64,000 bases of DNA, taken from assembly GCA_038496445.1 (NCBI GenBank), contig JALMLS010000120.1:1-64000 (forward strand), in the 5' to 3' direction. The notes below the pieces were generated by a model. It saw only the letters and a program-made list of their open reading frames with translations. It searched no databases and was not told the DNA's origin. Made by a program: the position numbers and the translations under genes. This DNA is from Trichosphaerium sp. ATCC 40318 (Eukaryota; Discosea; Flabellinia; Trichosidae). Numbering within the stretch: the stretch's first letter is position 1; each line of letters opens with the position of its first letter. This document shows positions 32,291-45,795 of this stretch, piece by piece.

Positions 32291-33860
32291 TTAATAACCA
32301 GCCACATCTAGAGCTCTGGACACCATCACATTTTTGAAAACATCACATAAGTTGACAGAGAAGTGAAGAATTGAGTAGTAATGAAAATATGAGTTTGCTG
32401 TAGTCATTGTGCTGCTTTCCTCTTCATCTGTGACTGCTCCTTCATACATATGAGAAGTGAATAATAGCTGTAGGTACTCAAAAATAGAGTCCATTGTGTC
32501 TAGAAAGAAAGCGTTAGCTAAAGAGCTTGGTCCATTCTCAAAATTCAAATAGAAAAGGGGTAAAGGATTACCTTCAGGGCAATCTGGGAACTTCTCACAG
32601 AACTCACTAGGTACTATATGGTCGTCTTTGTAGATAAATATAGCCATACTACAACCTTTAGTTTTATAAAGGATATTACACCACAACGAGAACTCATGTA
32701 TTGATCTGTGTAGTTTTGTGCCGAAGATTGGATCATGTACACGGTATTCACCAAGTACAATGTTGTACATTATTAAACAATCGTTTCCGTATGCAAGTTT
32801 ATCTTGTATGACGTTTTGGAATAGTGTGTGAGACATTGAAGGGTACATAGTCAACCTAGGAAAAATATAAAGACCAATCACATTACAGTTTTTTTTTTTC
32901 CACTTGTACATCATATCAGTACTTGACATATTACTAATATATTCAAGAGGTTTGTCAGTATGTAGGAGTGTACAACACATGTTTTCAATATGTTCTGGTA
33001 TCACTGTGTATTCTTTATCCAGTATCATTGAAGCAGCTCCTTCGAAACTACCACATTGAGATTGTTAGTACTCCAAGAAAGGACAGAAAATACATACTAT
33101 TTGGCTCGCTCATCATCTTCAACATCAATTGTTTCAAGGCCTTCAGCAATCAGTTCTTGAGCAATTGAAGACTTAATTACCTCTGCAAATTTACTCTAGG
33201 TATCACGTGTAAGTTGTGGTGTAAGTGTAAGTTGTGGTGTAAGCTAACAAAGGTGTTCTTCGAACCTCAGGATTGTCTGTTGATGCCTTCAAAGCAACAG
33301 AAAGTGTGTATTTTTGAATACATCTCTTGAACGGAGAAAAGTCTGGTGCCACTATTGACCTTGCAAAACCTCCCATGCACATGTGTATATTGTTTCCAAG
33401 GAAAAGGACATTCATTCGATACTGTTTTTTTTCCCTTTTAAGTATAGAGGAGATTTTTCGGTCAGGTAAGTTTTGATGTTTCATTCTTTTCTTCATGCGG
33501 TTTGTGTGCTTTCGCTTGGAGAGTGTCTTCTGAACCGTGTATGGATTCAAACCGGCTTTATAATACTTGTTTAAGAATGCATATGTGCTAGCTCTGCTCT
33601 TGATAATCAACAGTAAGTCATAAACAGGTAATAGTACAGCGTATCAAAAAATAGACCCAACTTACTCTACTGACTTCGAATAGCCACGTGAACTGACTCT
33701 GGCAATACTTCGAATACGGCTTTGCTGTTTGTGATATCGCAAGAATACATTTGGCATCTAGAAAGCTTATCACGTGCCATACAATCTCGGTTGGGAGCTC
33801 TAAAGAACAAATGAAAAAGGTTATTTCAAACATCAGAGAAGTTGTTGGAATCTCATTCAT
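32291..33860 (-). CDS. F-box protein with unknown C-terminal domain
   Basis: The N-terminal exon holds an F-box (LELPTEIVWHVISFLDAKC...AISQTAKPYSKYC...FTWLFEVSR). It may be the second exon, since TTTAG precedes the F-box. Later exons: a basic segment (33610-33240; KRKHTNRMKKRMKHQNLPDRK), a short one with VIKSSIAQELIAEGLETIDV, and a long one of about 245 residues (33028-32291) ending RALDVAGY and TAA. The C-terminal part matches no family I know. A GTGTAAGTTGTG direct repeat lies at 33205-33245. Exon ends are approximate. Confidence 0.6.
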
Positions 33861-34676
33861 TACCTGTGAAGTTAGTGAATGTCGTCACCTTGGCGTTTAT
33901 GGAAATGGTATTGGTGGAATTGTGTATACGCTTCTTGTACCGGAGAGATACGAATGGGTCATTGTGAGAGACGATGTATTGATGAACACTAAAAGTTCAA
34001 ACGGTTTAATGTTTGCCCCATTCACAAGAAAACTGTAAAACCGCAAAAAACGTAATTAATGCGTTTGTTGTAGCTTTGAGAACAAAAAACGAGCGACAAG
34101 CTTCACATACTGTTGACATGCTTCCAATATTGATACAGACGCAAAATTAGGTCGTTTACTGACCCGCCAAGCCAATATATCTTCAAGAACCTGTTTTTTC
34201 TAAACAAACGGCTTAGATCCAAGTCTAAAGAGCCAAAACAACCTTTCGCAATACCAAGATGTCGTACGCTTCCATTACTTGACTGTGGTTTATGGTATTG
34301 ACTTTATTTGTACACAAGATTTACTACAATTCTACTTCAATTTTAAGTTTTGTCTCTTTTGGGTATTTGCGCCCCTTTGTAACTGCTTTATCACGTGATA
34401 AGCTTTGTTCGTACAGTATATCGCACGTGTTCCTATAAAACATAAGTTACATTTATCGTACCGTTAAGGGAATGTAGTATCAACACCAAACTACCACGCA
34501 ATACGTTCAACAACCTTGTATTTGTTGCTCTACTTTGTGTTACTGGTGCCAAAATATAAGTTCATTGTTTTCACACTGACACATTTGTAGCCACTCACAC
34601 AACGTCGTGGTGTAGTAGAAATTGATCCGGATTTACTGTAAATTGTCAAGAGAAACACGTTTTTATTGTTTTGATC
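33861..34676. other. Region without a supported gene
   Basis: A plus-strand frame at 33880-34038 is open but has no recognisable content. Otherwise AT-rich. Confidence 0.4.
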
Positions 34677-34844
34677 TTAGTCTTGGGAAAGAACATGACC
34701 GAATAGTTTCATTTCGTTGGTTCTTGTCCATTCTACAAGACGTTCAACTTTATCCTTACGGTCTCCGCTCATTTCCAAACCGAGACGCTCAAGACGCTCA
34801 TCAAGACCGTTGGCATCAAGGGTAGAATACTCCCAGATAAGTAC
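34677..34844 (-). pseudogene. SAP-like exon fragment
   Basis: After a CTTTAG acceptor the minus strand reads VLIWEYSTLDANGLDERLER followed by LGLEMSGDRKDKVERLVEW and about 13 more residues to TAA. The GLDERLERLGLEMSGDRKDKV part looks like a SAP motif (nucleic-acid binding helix pair) of the kind found in SF3a3 or Sde2. No matching upstream exon or start was found, so this is a gene fragment or the end of a gene I failed to assemble. Confidence 0.4.
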
Positions 34845-34943
34845 CTAAAGAAGAAACCAGTAAACTGCTTTTGTGAATTCCTATTCTGACCAGGCAATAA
34901 GATACATTGTAGTACTACAATTTTTTTTGCTGAACGATTGATT

Positions 34944-36268
34944 TTATTGTATGTTACACCGCTTTCCTTTTACTTTTTTCACTTTTGCGTATGTTGCATG
35001 ACGAATAGCTTCATCAAAAGCATTTTTGAAACCAATACAAGTAAGCGCTGACATTTCAAGATATTTTGCAACATGCCACTTTTGGGCTATACTAAGACCT
35101 TCATCGTACTGTACTGATGAAGGATCTAGAAAAAAAAAAGTTAATGTCGTGTCCAAACAATCAAGTTTTCTTCGTTTTGTATGTCGTACCATCCTTTCTT
35201 AAATCGGCTTTAGTACCAACAAGTAGTATGGGTACGTCTGGTAAGTTTCTTCTGACTTCAGGTATCCAGTTATTGATAGCGTTATGTAACGATTGTCTAT
35301 TAACAAGGGAGAAACAAACCATGATAATATCCTGGTGTTTATACGCTATTTGTCGAAGTCTATCATAATCTGATCCTCCTGGCATATCTACTATAGCAAG
35401 CTGTATTATCTGTCCATCGCACATGATATTAGCTGGGTAACATTCCATGACACTTGGTATCTGAAAGAAAAAAAAAATCAAAAAAAAGAGGTCATTCAGT
35501 AGGTATGGAATTCCATTCAGATTTAAAATGTGACGTCAGTGTAAATCGTACGGTGACTAAATTAACGTCATAAGACTACGTACATATTCTCCAGGGAAAG
35601 CATTGGTTGTATAGCTTATAACAGCGCAAGTCTTTCCTAAACTGAATAAAAAAGTTGTTCACCAAAAGTTTTTTTGACTTTCTCCTTTTTCTTGAACAGA
35701 AAAACAAAAAAATCACGTGCCTACAGCAACATCTCCCACAAGTGCTAGGTTTACTTTATGAGCATACTAGTTTCGGTTTCCATAATGAGTACATACAACA
35801 ATATTTTTAGCGCACGTGACGCACCTGCATGCCTTCTTGAGCCACAATGCCTTTTTCACCAGACCATTTCAGCAACGAAACTTTAAACAACCCTTTTTTA
35901 AAATGATTAGACGACAATCAAAGAAAATGTCAATGGTTTGATACCTTTGTAGTGTTTTTGGTTTTTCATATCCTTGAATCAGATTAGAAACTGTTTAAAT
36001 ACCATTACAGACGCTCACCTCAGGTGATGGAGCCTCCCAGGACCTTACACCAGGGAATTCAAGTATATGGCGTTCCCAAAGCGTATTTTTTGTTGTAAGG
36101 TTCTCCCAATGCCAAGAGACAAAGCACAGTGAACATAAATCGTACCTAGACTCGTTAAAAACGAAAACGGGTTTTTTTGTTGATTCGCCTAACAGCGTAC
36201 CACTCTACATTGGAGAAAACCTCAAGCCAGATTATATCAGGAAGTGTTTCCCACGTTAAACCAGACAT
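34944..36268 (-). CDS. F-box / Rho-family GTPase fusion protein
   Basis: ATG at 36268. Exon 1 is MSGLTWETLPDIIWLEVFSN; a GTACGC intron leads to YDLCSLCFVSWHWENLTTKN and LWERHI, together a full F-box. Small in-frame exons (DMKNQKHYK, then GLFKVSLLKWSGEKG...MQ) bridge to YAHKVNLALVGDVAVGKT, interrupted by a GC-AG intron (35720-35637) inside the P-loop. Then TNAFPGEYIPSVMECY (switch I), VDMPGGSDYDRLRQIAY (switch II), ILLVGTKADLRKDD (TKxD), YLEMSALT and FDEAIRHA. It ends KGKRCNIQ, a basic stretch plus CAAX, then TAA. All joins keep frame. The switch II Gln is Gly and DTAG is DMPG. A membrane-anchored Rho-like switch tied to an SCF adaptor is inferred. Two separate genes remain possible. Confidence 0.75.
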
Positions 36269-36412
36269 TACGTTTTGGAGGTTTGACAAGTCTTTTTTGT
36301 TCAAGACCTGCAAACGGTCCCTTTGACAGGTCTTTCACTCTTCTATCTGACCTTATATATTTTATAAAACAACACGTGATTATATCCAGGTGAGCTGTAC
36401 GATTGGTTCTTT

Positions 36413-36576
36413 TTACGCAATGTCCACTTGTAATTTCCTGATACCTGTACGATCTATTCTAACTGAAGAAATACCAAGCATGGTAGTTCGACCAGTGTTA
36501 GGATCAACCTGACCCATTTCTGGTGCAAGCTTGTGTATTGAGTAAATACGTGGATACATCACCGCTGTAGCAAGTT
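36413..36576 (-). pseudogene. Sec24-like C-terminal fragment
   Basis: After CTATTTAG the frame reads ELATAVMYPRIYSIHKLAPE, then MGQVDPNTGRTTM and ISSVRIDRTG. This resembles the YPxLYxLHxM...PDxxTGxxxMP block of the gelsolin-like part of Sec24, a COPII coat subunit. Nothing else of Sec24 is nearby, so it is a fragment or an unrelated short gene. A splice from RTG into the 5' end of the F-box/Rho exon in another frame is also open. Confidence 0.4.
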
Positions 36577-36643
36577 CTAAATAGATAATATAAGCAAAAT
36601 AGCATATTCAACACATAATAGCAGTTAAGAGGAAGTATTTGGG

Positions 36644-37075
36644 ATGTCAAAGCGTACATCGGGCATAGATATATATGAGGGTAATGATACCTATAATACA
36701 GCAGATCATGTAAGTATACCGAGTGTAAGAATTTGCATGTCGTACAACCAACAAGGTTGTTTTTATAATAAGTGACTAACGTTTGATTCTAGCCAGTATA
36801 AGTGATGAATGTGATAATGCCTTGCTCTAAAAGGAAAGTTTTAAATTTTCCTATTTTTTTCTAGTTTGTTGTTTGAGCCACAAAGTCATTTTCTTCATTT
36901 AATTCTGTATCGCCATTTTCGACTAGAAATTAGATACAGATTTACCATAGAAGAAGAGGGGCCATTTGTACTTTGTGCAGATAATGCTCATATTGTTGTG
37001 TCGTACGACAATACATTTGATGTGTGCAGAAAAAACTCTTGCAACCCTTCAATCATTCGAATGCTTTACATGTAA
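36644..37075 (+). CDS. Hypothetical small protein
   Basis: ATG at 36644 (MSKRTSGIDIYEGNDTYNTA), then a GTAAGT site. A TTTTTTCTAG acceptor near 36860 could lead into a frame ending MLYM-TAA at 37075 (contains YRFTIEEEGPFVLCADNAHI). No family recognised and the exon chain is unproven. Confidence 0.3.
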
Positions 37076-37081
37076 TTCAAT

Positions 37082-37918
37082 AAAGAAGATCTCTTGATAA
37101 CCATACTGTGGTTCTTAATGCCGTTCAAGGAGAAATAGGTGTTTTCAAACTCGCAATTAGCCGATAATGTCAGCCTATATTCAGGTAATAATTGATCAGA
37201 AATAAAATTTATTCGCTGTGGAAATTGTATCAGAGGCGAGTCTCAAACTGTCCAGACACTACCAGATATGACTTGCATTGTTTTTGTTACCACACTCAAC
37301 CCATTATGCGTACCAAACTTTAAACTCCCATACCAACTGTTTTCTCACTTATCAGGCGAGAAAGGTGACGAACATCAGGATTTTACCTTAAAATGAATGT
37401 TGAAGGCAAATGTGCTTCCGCCACAAATAGTCAATCTATTGTTGTGTTGTGACACAACCTTATCGTTGTGTTGTGTATTTGTCATTCTTGTAACAAGTTT
37501 AGAATACAAAGCGGGTGATTAGCAACCATGCTGTTGAAAGAAAATTGTGTATCGATGCTTGAACATATAGTGATTGTGAGATTGGTTGATTCCGTAAGGT
37601 GTGCAGCTTGGTCATTCAATAGCAAAGTGAAAAGGTAGAAGATGATTTTGTTATAGTTGGAATAGTATTTTGACTGTTCTATTGTCGATGGCAGTCACGT
37701 TATTAATAATTAACAATCATCATTAACGAAGTGAACTGCACTTTCTTGCTGAACAAAACGGCTTAACTGGAACATTATTGCGTAATTGCAAAGCCTGGTA
37801 AAAGTCTACAATATTAAATAATAATATTGATAACTTGACTGCCGTCGACAATAGGAACAATAAACACATTACCACAAACAAGCAAATGTAGTTTGGTAAT
37901 TTTTTATTTTCAAAGATT
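37082..37918. other. Intergenic region
   Basis: Contains short direct repeats GTTGTGTTGTG around 37440-37480 and the inverted-repeat element at 37676-37860. No gene seen. Confidence 0.45.
37676..37860. repeat. Short inverted-repeat element (MITE-like)
   Basis: The left arm starts GTTCTATTGTCGATGGCAGT and the right arm, reverse-complemented, GTTCCTATTGTCGACGGCAG. Similarity continues for about 40 bp (TCACGTTATTAATAAT against TCAAGTTATCAATATT). The arms are about 100 bp apart. No clear target duplication. Confidence 0.65.
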
Positions 37919-39001
37919 TCACATGGGTTTTTCTACTTGTCCTGGTACAGCAAAAATTGAAGGACAAGTAGAGAAATGAGTCATATCATTAAAGTAAGTA
38001 AATTGTGGTTCAGATAAAGTAATAGGTGGCAGTGATCGAAATAATACTGTTAACTCCCTTTGTAGTGTAGAGAACACATTAACTAAAGATGGATCATCTT
38101 TTGTTTTTAGATATGGATAACCAAGAGATATATGGAATGCATAACGCCTTGAATTGGGTATTTTCGAAGCCTTAAAGCAATGAGTTAGAACAACCAACAA
38201 AAAAAGAAAAATAGCACTTTTTTCAAATGGCAGAGAGCAGACTGAGTGCAATGACATTAATTTATGCTAAAATTCACAGAAGAATAGATTTCAGTTGCAA
38301 CGCTTCTTTTGTTGTATCTTACCTTTCCTATTTGTTTTCTTAATCCTCTTATTCTCTGCTCTTCATTTCGGTTTGATGTTACCAAGTTAACTCCAATACA
38401 CTGCTCCTGACGAATACCAAAGGTCTTGAATGCCATTTTAAAAGAAGAAGGTTTTTCTTTCTGTATCTCAAAAATATTTGATGTTCTTGACACAATCGTA
38501 TCAACTGCTTCTTTAAAAGTAGTATCAGAATCAAACCCAGCGCTTTTCCATTTAGATGTCAGTCTATTTTTATCATTTTCTGTGAACAAGCTGAAGATTG
38601 TCATGTGGAAACTTGATTGAGGTAGCATAGAAAAACAAGATCCAACAGGACTTTTGTTTATAGTATTCTGAGCTTCACAGAGAGCATCATACCATATAGG
38701 ATGTGTTTCTTTCTTTATAAAGCATATAACAGTAGTACCAGGGAATCTTCTATAGCTTCCATCCTCATTTAGTTTCCTTCCAACTGCATAAGCATAGTCT
38801 CGTTTTTTCTTGCCAACATCAGAATTCGTTTGTTGTTGCCTTTGTTGGGTATTATTTTGTTTTCTTTTGTACGTCACCTGGTTATTAGCACCAGATGGTC
38901 CCCATGGAGATGATCCTGATGACTCTGTTGAGTTAAATAAACAAATCGCTTATTTTGAAGAGTTATGATTGCGTACTATTGTTGGAAGGCCCAAACGACA
39001 T
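37919..39001 (-). CDS. DUF1868-type 2H phosphoesterase-like protein
   Basis: Exons: MSFGPSNN (39001), then SSGSSPWGPSGANNQ...GRKLNEDGSYRRFPGTTVIC through SSFHMTIFSLFTEND to about 38270, then ASKIPNSRRYAFHISLGYPY to the stop at 37919. HMTI and HISL are the two HxT/S motifs of 2H phosphoesterases, and the RxFPGTTVIC...SSFHMT spacing matches DUF1868 proteins. Members of the superfamily act on cyclic or 2',3' phosphates of RNA or nucleotides; the substrate here is unknown. A Gln/Asn-rich linker is present near residues 30-50. Confidence 0.72.
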
Positions 39002-39397
39002 TTACTGATAAGGTGCTTATGTGAGGTGATAAATCAAAGCGATTTGACCAACGTCTACTAGTATTTTCTGAAATTTTTTCGAATTTTCATTTAATCACGG
39101 TACACGTGTCAAGTTACTCAACTACGTAGATGTCGATCATAAGTAATGCATCTAAAGATAGTTTTTACTTATGGACTGCGTTTGGAAGCACTCTTGCAAC
39201 AGCATTGCTATTTCAAGTTTTTTTCTTCGAATAAGCGAGTATCAGCGCTTGACACAGTACACAATAACCAGGTTCATACAATCTCTTGATATGTTAAGAC
39301 TACATATCATGTGAACGATTTTATACGAGACAGAATATTTTTACTGATCGTGATAAAGTAAACCACTTTATTAAAACTTGAGATAGTTGTTTTTTTT

Positions 39398-40962
<1,565 letters not shown>

Positions 40963-41517
40963 CGAATCACTGCTTGTTTGAATGTGTAGTAATGCGTTTG
41001 ACTTTCAAAATGCACCAAACTACTAACACTTGGTCGTTTGGCTACATATCAGCCTTGTAAGTGCAGTGATTGATTGGTTTTGAGTAAGGTCTGTATTATA
41101 CACTCAAAGTATACAAAGAGGTTACTCCAATATCTTCTCATTATTTTCTTAGTAAGAGGCGATTCCACAACAATGTCAATGATATGTGGGTTGTGTAGCA
41201 GTCCGTATTGTTATGCATGTTTCACTCCTCGTAGCTGTCTAATCATGAACCCTGTTATTGAGACCTCTGTGATTTTGTACGGAATCTTCGGGAAGATTTT
41301 CTAAAAAATAACTAACTAGAAGAGTATTGACTGTGTATCACATTGTTAGCTACTGAAAGAACACAACAATTCTCCTAACGATAATACGAAACTAGCTACT
41401 TCTATGGTGCGTTATGTATATAAATAAGACAACATTTGTATAGTACAACGGTCAATTGTTGCTGCTAGAGTTAGAAACCAAAACATTTCGTAAGAGAATT
41501 CACCAATTTTGATGTAG
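40963..41517. other. Intergenic region
   Basis: Contains a plus-strand 76-codon frame (41074-41304) with no recognisable content. Nothing else supported. Confidence 0.4.
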
Positions 41518-42507
41518 AGCAAGGACGAGAGTAAATCTATCATTGTTATTATTGATCCAGTCTCAAATCAAGAATATGAGATTGAAGAAGCTTTATATGA
41601 CCTCGTTGTAACGCTTGGTACAAATCATGCTTTTTGACTTGCTTCTCTAGCACAAAATAATCTGGCTAATGATTTACCGTTAGAGAAAAAAAAAATAGAG
41701 TCATGTGCTGACAGCCGTTCTCGAGTACATAAGAGACAACTTACGAAACTCCGGAACAAATTAGAAGCTTTCGCAGCCCAAGCGGAGTGTACGAAGAGTG
41801 AACGAAAGAGCCAACACGTCATTGAAGAATTAAACCAAACAATCGTTGATCAAAAGGCACGTGATTATTTTAGAACCAGTGGATTTCAAAATCGAAAGTA
41901 AACTGTGTTCTTTCTTACATCAAGCGAAGTTCGTTGTGTGTGTTCGTTCTTACACTAAGTTTAGGCAGTGATTCGTAAACTACGAAATGCGTTGGTTATT
42001 TTGAAAACGAACTGCGATGCCAAACTTGAGAACCTTTCAAACCACAAAAACAATCAAAACGTGACTGTAAAGCGACCCCATATTGAACAGTACGTCAATC
42101 CCTCTCAACAACCGAAGAAACGTAAACGTGGACCCGTGATGGCAACAGTCATTGATACAAAACCATCAATGCCAAACACCAAACGTCAAAGGTTATCGAA
42201 TAGCCAAAAAGAAAGCAACAAAAGTACCATTAACGTACCTCAAATTTCATGTCACGGTAACTCTCCTTTGTACCTTCCTGGTCGTCAGCATGTAAAGTTT
42301 GAGAGATTCTATGAACGTACAACAATCATTGCACCTGATCTTCCATCACTCTCAAATCCTTGTTCAATCAAGCAACTCAAGGCAAACTCAAAGCCAAGTT
42401 CAAAACCACAACAAAAGAAGATTGTATCAAAACCAAAGTCAAACAAGCCCAATGTCAGAACAAGGAGCAAAACGCGACTCAACAGCCAAAAAATTGGTAG
42501 TAGTTAA
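41518..42507 (+). CDS. Coiled-coil, basic nuclear-type protein, copy A
   Basis: Follows an acceptor (GATGTAG) at 41517; the start exon was not found. Exons: SIIVIIDPVSNQEYEIEEAL and YDLVVTL; a 34-bp intron; QNNLANDLPLEKKKIESCAD...ELNQTIVDQK, a coiled coil; a GC-AG intron (41857-41964, starting GCACGTGATT); VIRKLRNALVILKTNCDAKL and a basic C-terminal half with PKKRKRGPVMATV (nuclear localisation type), FERFYERTTIIAPDLPSL and a Ser/Lys/Pro-rich tail ending GSS-TAA. No family known. It is a duplicate of 51742-52707, which has four extra codons after the first intron. Confidence 0.7.
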
Positions 42508-42626
42508 TTGCACTAGTAGTCATGTACACAATCCTAAAATAGCTCTATTTATACTAATAAACAACCTTCCTTACTAATAGCCTCATACTTCTTTCTTCCC
42601 CAAAAACTGCCAGTCATATTTACATG

Positions 42627-43088
42627 TAGCAGCTGTGAAGCGTAGAGTAAATGGTAGTGATTTGAAAGAGCTTTCAGGAGTTTATTCAAATAGCCTTGAA
42701 GAATGTGACATTATTGCAGATGACGATATCCAGGCATTAAAAGGTGTTTACTATTAATCTTGGTATTACTTCAGCTACTGACAAAGGTGTACAAGCGCTC
42801 AAAGGTGTACATACCATCTACATTCGTTGTTCAAAAGTCACGGATAAGGGTATATCAGCACTCAAAGGAGTACACACAATAGGGTTAAGTACCTTGCTGG
42901 TATCACCGGTAAAATCTAAAGGTATCAAATCTTTATTAGGAGTTCATGCAACTTCGGTTGTGGACAATTCAGATACAATAGAAGGTATAAATGCCGTGAA
43001 GAAAGCTACACTGAAAATAAAAATACGCTTAATTGTAGTCATTCAAGTGTTGGCAGAAAACTCATATATTTTGCAACTTAATTTGTAG
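42627..43088 (+). pseudogene. LRR gene fragment related to the F-box/LRR protein
   Basis: Frame 1 gives SDLKELSGVYSNSLEECDII, then ADDDIQALKGV; a shift at about 42748 leads to FTINLGITSATDKGVQALKG and VHTIYIRCSKVTDKGISALK, then further repeats, ending in divergent sequence at 43088. The GVHTI repeats match 13271-14890. It has no F-box and one frameshift, so it is probably a remnant. Confidence 0.65.
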
Positions 43089-44325
43089 CCACACCAAATA
43101 CAATTAAAAAATTATATCTACAACGCACAAGATAGCATCCTTGAATTTCCGAAGAAGTACCTCAAATACTGTGCACTGCTGTTTGATGGAAAGAAATGGT
43201 ACTAAATTATTTGGTATTTGAATTAACACAGGTCATCTATAAAAAGTTATAGATACTCCGTTTGTGGGAAGTTGGTGTTAGCAATCAAAAAATGGCTTAG
43301 TTACATGCTAATGAAATTAATGGCTCAGCTCGGCTGGGCTTTTTCAGGCATAAAAACTCGGCTTTTCCGGCAGAGACAAAGTCTCGAGACTTTTACAGCG
43401 GTGCAAATAAAGGCAAGAGAAACAGGTTTACTCTCTTACCCTCCTCCCTTACCTCTCTTTCGTTGTTTAGGACGTCCTTTCAATAAACAAGCTATCGCGA
43501 TCTCAACGCTGCGCCTGAGCACCTCTTTCTTTGCGATTCCGTTGAGCCTTTTCTCTTTTGGCGGTTCTGGTAGGCTGTTATTTGCGTGTGCATTTTATCG
43601 CCAATCACGTCCCAGTTCAATCTGTCTTCTGTCACTGTCCAGTTTTTAGCTTGGCCAAGGAAACAAATTACTCTGCATGTAGGTGTTAACATACGCTCTT
43701 GCTTCTTATCACTTTACTGCGCTAAAGTACACTGTTGCAAGTATTACAACAGCCTCAGTTGTATTTTAAGACAGAAAACTGTTGATGCTAAGTATGTTTC
43801 AATAGTATGTCAAAATAATTTTGTGCAACTATTAGTTTTGCATGTCACGTGTTGTGTACAAAACGCACAGCTGAAAAACTGAACCACTTGACGTATCCAA
43901 AAAAAAACGTTAGGAGTTGTAGTGAAACTAAATAAACGGCTCTGGTAAATGACTTAGATGTGAAATCTGTACCGACTTTGTGACTTATCCAGCTTATCCG
44001 GCTACTTTTTTAAGTGCAACAATTACCTAAAATGACAATATTGCCGGCCAAATGCCGAGAAATTTCATACGTTTTAGGAGATCATGTGGTAAGTACTTAT
44101 ACACTACCATTACGTGCAACCTGGAAAAATACGGCTACCAAAAAAGTACGAATTCGTCCACTAAATTTCCTATATCTAGGATATTTCTAGTTGTTTTCAA
44201 AAGTTCATTGTTCAGCAAGAATCTTATATTCATACTGATTCAAACTTGGTGTGTTGTGTGATTTTTAGTTAAGTTAGTTTATTGGACTAAGGTAAGGTAC
44301 GGAAAGTTCCTTAGAACTCTAACAA
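43089..44325. other. Region without a supported gene
   Basis: A 125-codon plus frame at 43272-43649 has low-complexity Ser/Leu/Phe content and no known motif. CTGCGCCTGAG near 43508 recalls the dispersed repeats at 15015 and 31969. Confidence 0.35.
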
Positions 44326-45795
44326 ATGGCAACGCAACACCTACTCCTGGTTGCACTATTCTGCGCTACACTTGTATACTGTGATCCGTGCACATATTGG
44401 ATTGGACCAAATGGAAGTGACACTGTACGTCACAAGGCCTTAAGCCTAAACTAATGCTAATAGTCTCTTTTTTGTAGACAGGTGACGGATCGCGTTCCAG
44501 CCCTTTTGCAACAGTACAAGGTGCGTTTACGCTATCTACAATTGTATCTAAACAACGTTTTAGGCGCTCAAAAGCACATGGAGAACCTACCTAAGGTATT
44601 ATGCTTTGAACAAGGAAACTACCCAAGTACGTGGTTATATGCTCGTAAAATACGTTTAATTGCGTTGTAGCACCTCAAGTATGGGCTGATACAGACGCAG
44701 TAAGGTTTCAAGGTAAAGGAGCAGTTGTAGAGTCTCTTGTACGTTGTCTACCTTTAAACAGCTTACGCTGTGAAAAACCAATCTTCGTTAACCTTTGTGT
44801 TAGTTTCTTAACAGCACCCAGTACAGAGGGCTTTCAGCAACGATATATGACCTGAACATTAAAAATGTGAGAGCTACAGGCCTCAATGTCTTGTCACTCA
44901 AGTCTATGACATGTGATATTATTACCACTGACGTTGTTACTCTTAACGCTATCAAATCAACCCTTGGATATGAGAAAGGATTGACACTATTGCTAGCAAG
45001 TGATACAGTATCTGTAGAGAATTCCCAAGTGTACGGAGAGACAATCATGCTTGGATTAATCACTAGCACTTTGGTTGTTAATTCCTCGACGATAACAACC
45101 ACAAAGGATATTAACCTTGGATCAGGTAAAGTGTAGTTTGTTCAAAAAAAACCTCACGTGCTTTGTTTGTAGATGATATAACACTCGAACGCAGTACCAT
45201 TACTACACCTCCTAAAACAGATATTGTATCTGAAATGACATTCTTTTCGATGTTTAATAGCGTACTCGATAATGTTGGTGTAAGTCGCTTCAAGTTAAAG
45301 TACTTTAACGAAAGGCAAAAAACACTTACTTTTCTTTTTAGGGGAGAATATTTTTTAACAAGTTCTCGACTGGTGTTAATATAAACATTATTTCTTCAGA
45401 AATAAAGGGAACCACAATAGATCCTATAACTAGAATGCTTGGAGAACTATCAAACACAGTTTTTAGTAATTGTGAAGCATACGTATGAAGGACGCTAGTC
45501 GTTTACGAGTAATTTGTTTTTGTTCCTTATTTTTGTTTTTTATTCTGAACGTCATCACATACTTGCTTTGTTCCTCATACCTCTTTAGAATGGTAACCCA
45601 GCTATTAAAAGTTCTGACAGAGACGATATGGTTGTAAAGGATAATCAACCATGCAAGGTCACAAGTACGTTGTCATTTTAGTGCCGTTTGATTAGTATTT
45701 ACTTTCGTTTTGTAGCATGTCAGCCTGGTTTTTGCTCACCATACAATTTATTCCTTTGTGAAAAGTGTAATAACAGTAGTCTTACTATTCAGTAA
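44326..45795 (+). CDS. Secreted parallel beta-helix protein
   Basis: Starts MATQHLLLVALFCATLVYCD (signal peptide). Exon joins give CTYWIGPNGSDT, then GDGSRSSPFATVQ, matching the YVSPNGSD...GTxxxPFxTIQ opening of right-handed beta-helix repeat proteins. Exons through 45480 encode short beta repeats (VRATGLNVLSLKSMTCDIIT, LLLASDTVSVENSQVYGET, SSTITTTKDINLGSG). A Cys-containing end (CQPGFCSPYNLFLCEKCNN) finishes at TAA, 45795. Introns are about 40-110 bp, one with CTCACGTG (about 45155). Likely a surface or secreted carbohydrate-related protein; function unknown. Confidence 0.65.

Noticed and set aside
35760-35800. Frameshift at the N-terminus of the Rho domain (ATG CTC ATA AAG TAA)
   Set aside because: An intron ending ACTAG just before TATGCTCATAAA restores the frame and links to the upstream exon ending ATGCAG.
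43272-43649. 125-codon plus-strand frame as a gene
   Set aside because: Low-complexity hydrophobic/Ser content, no splice context and overlapping frames on the other strand; likely chance.
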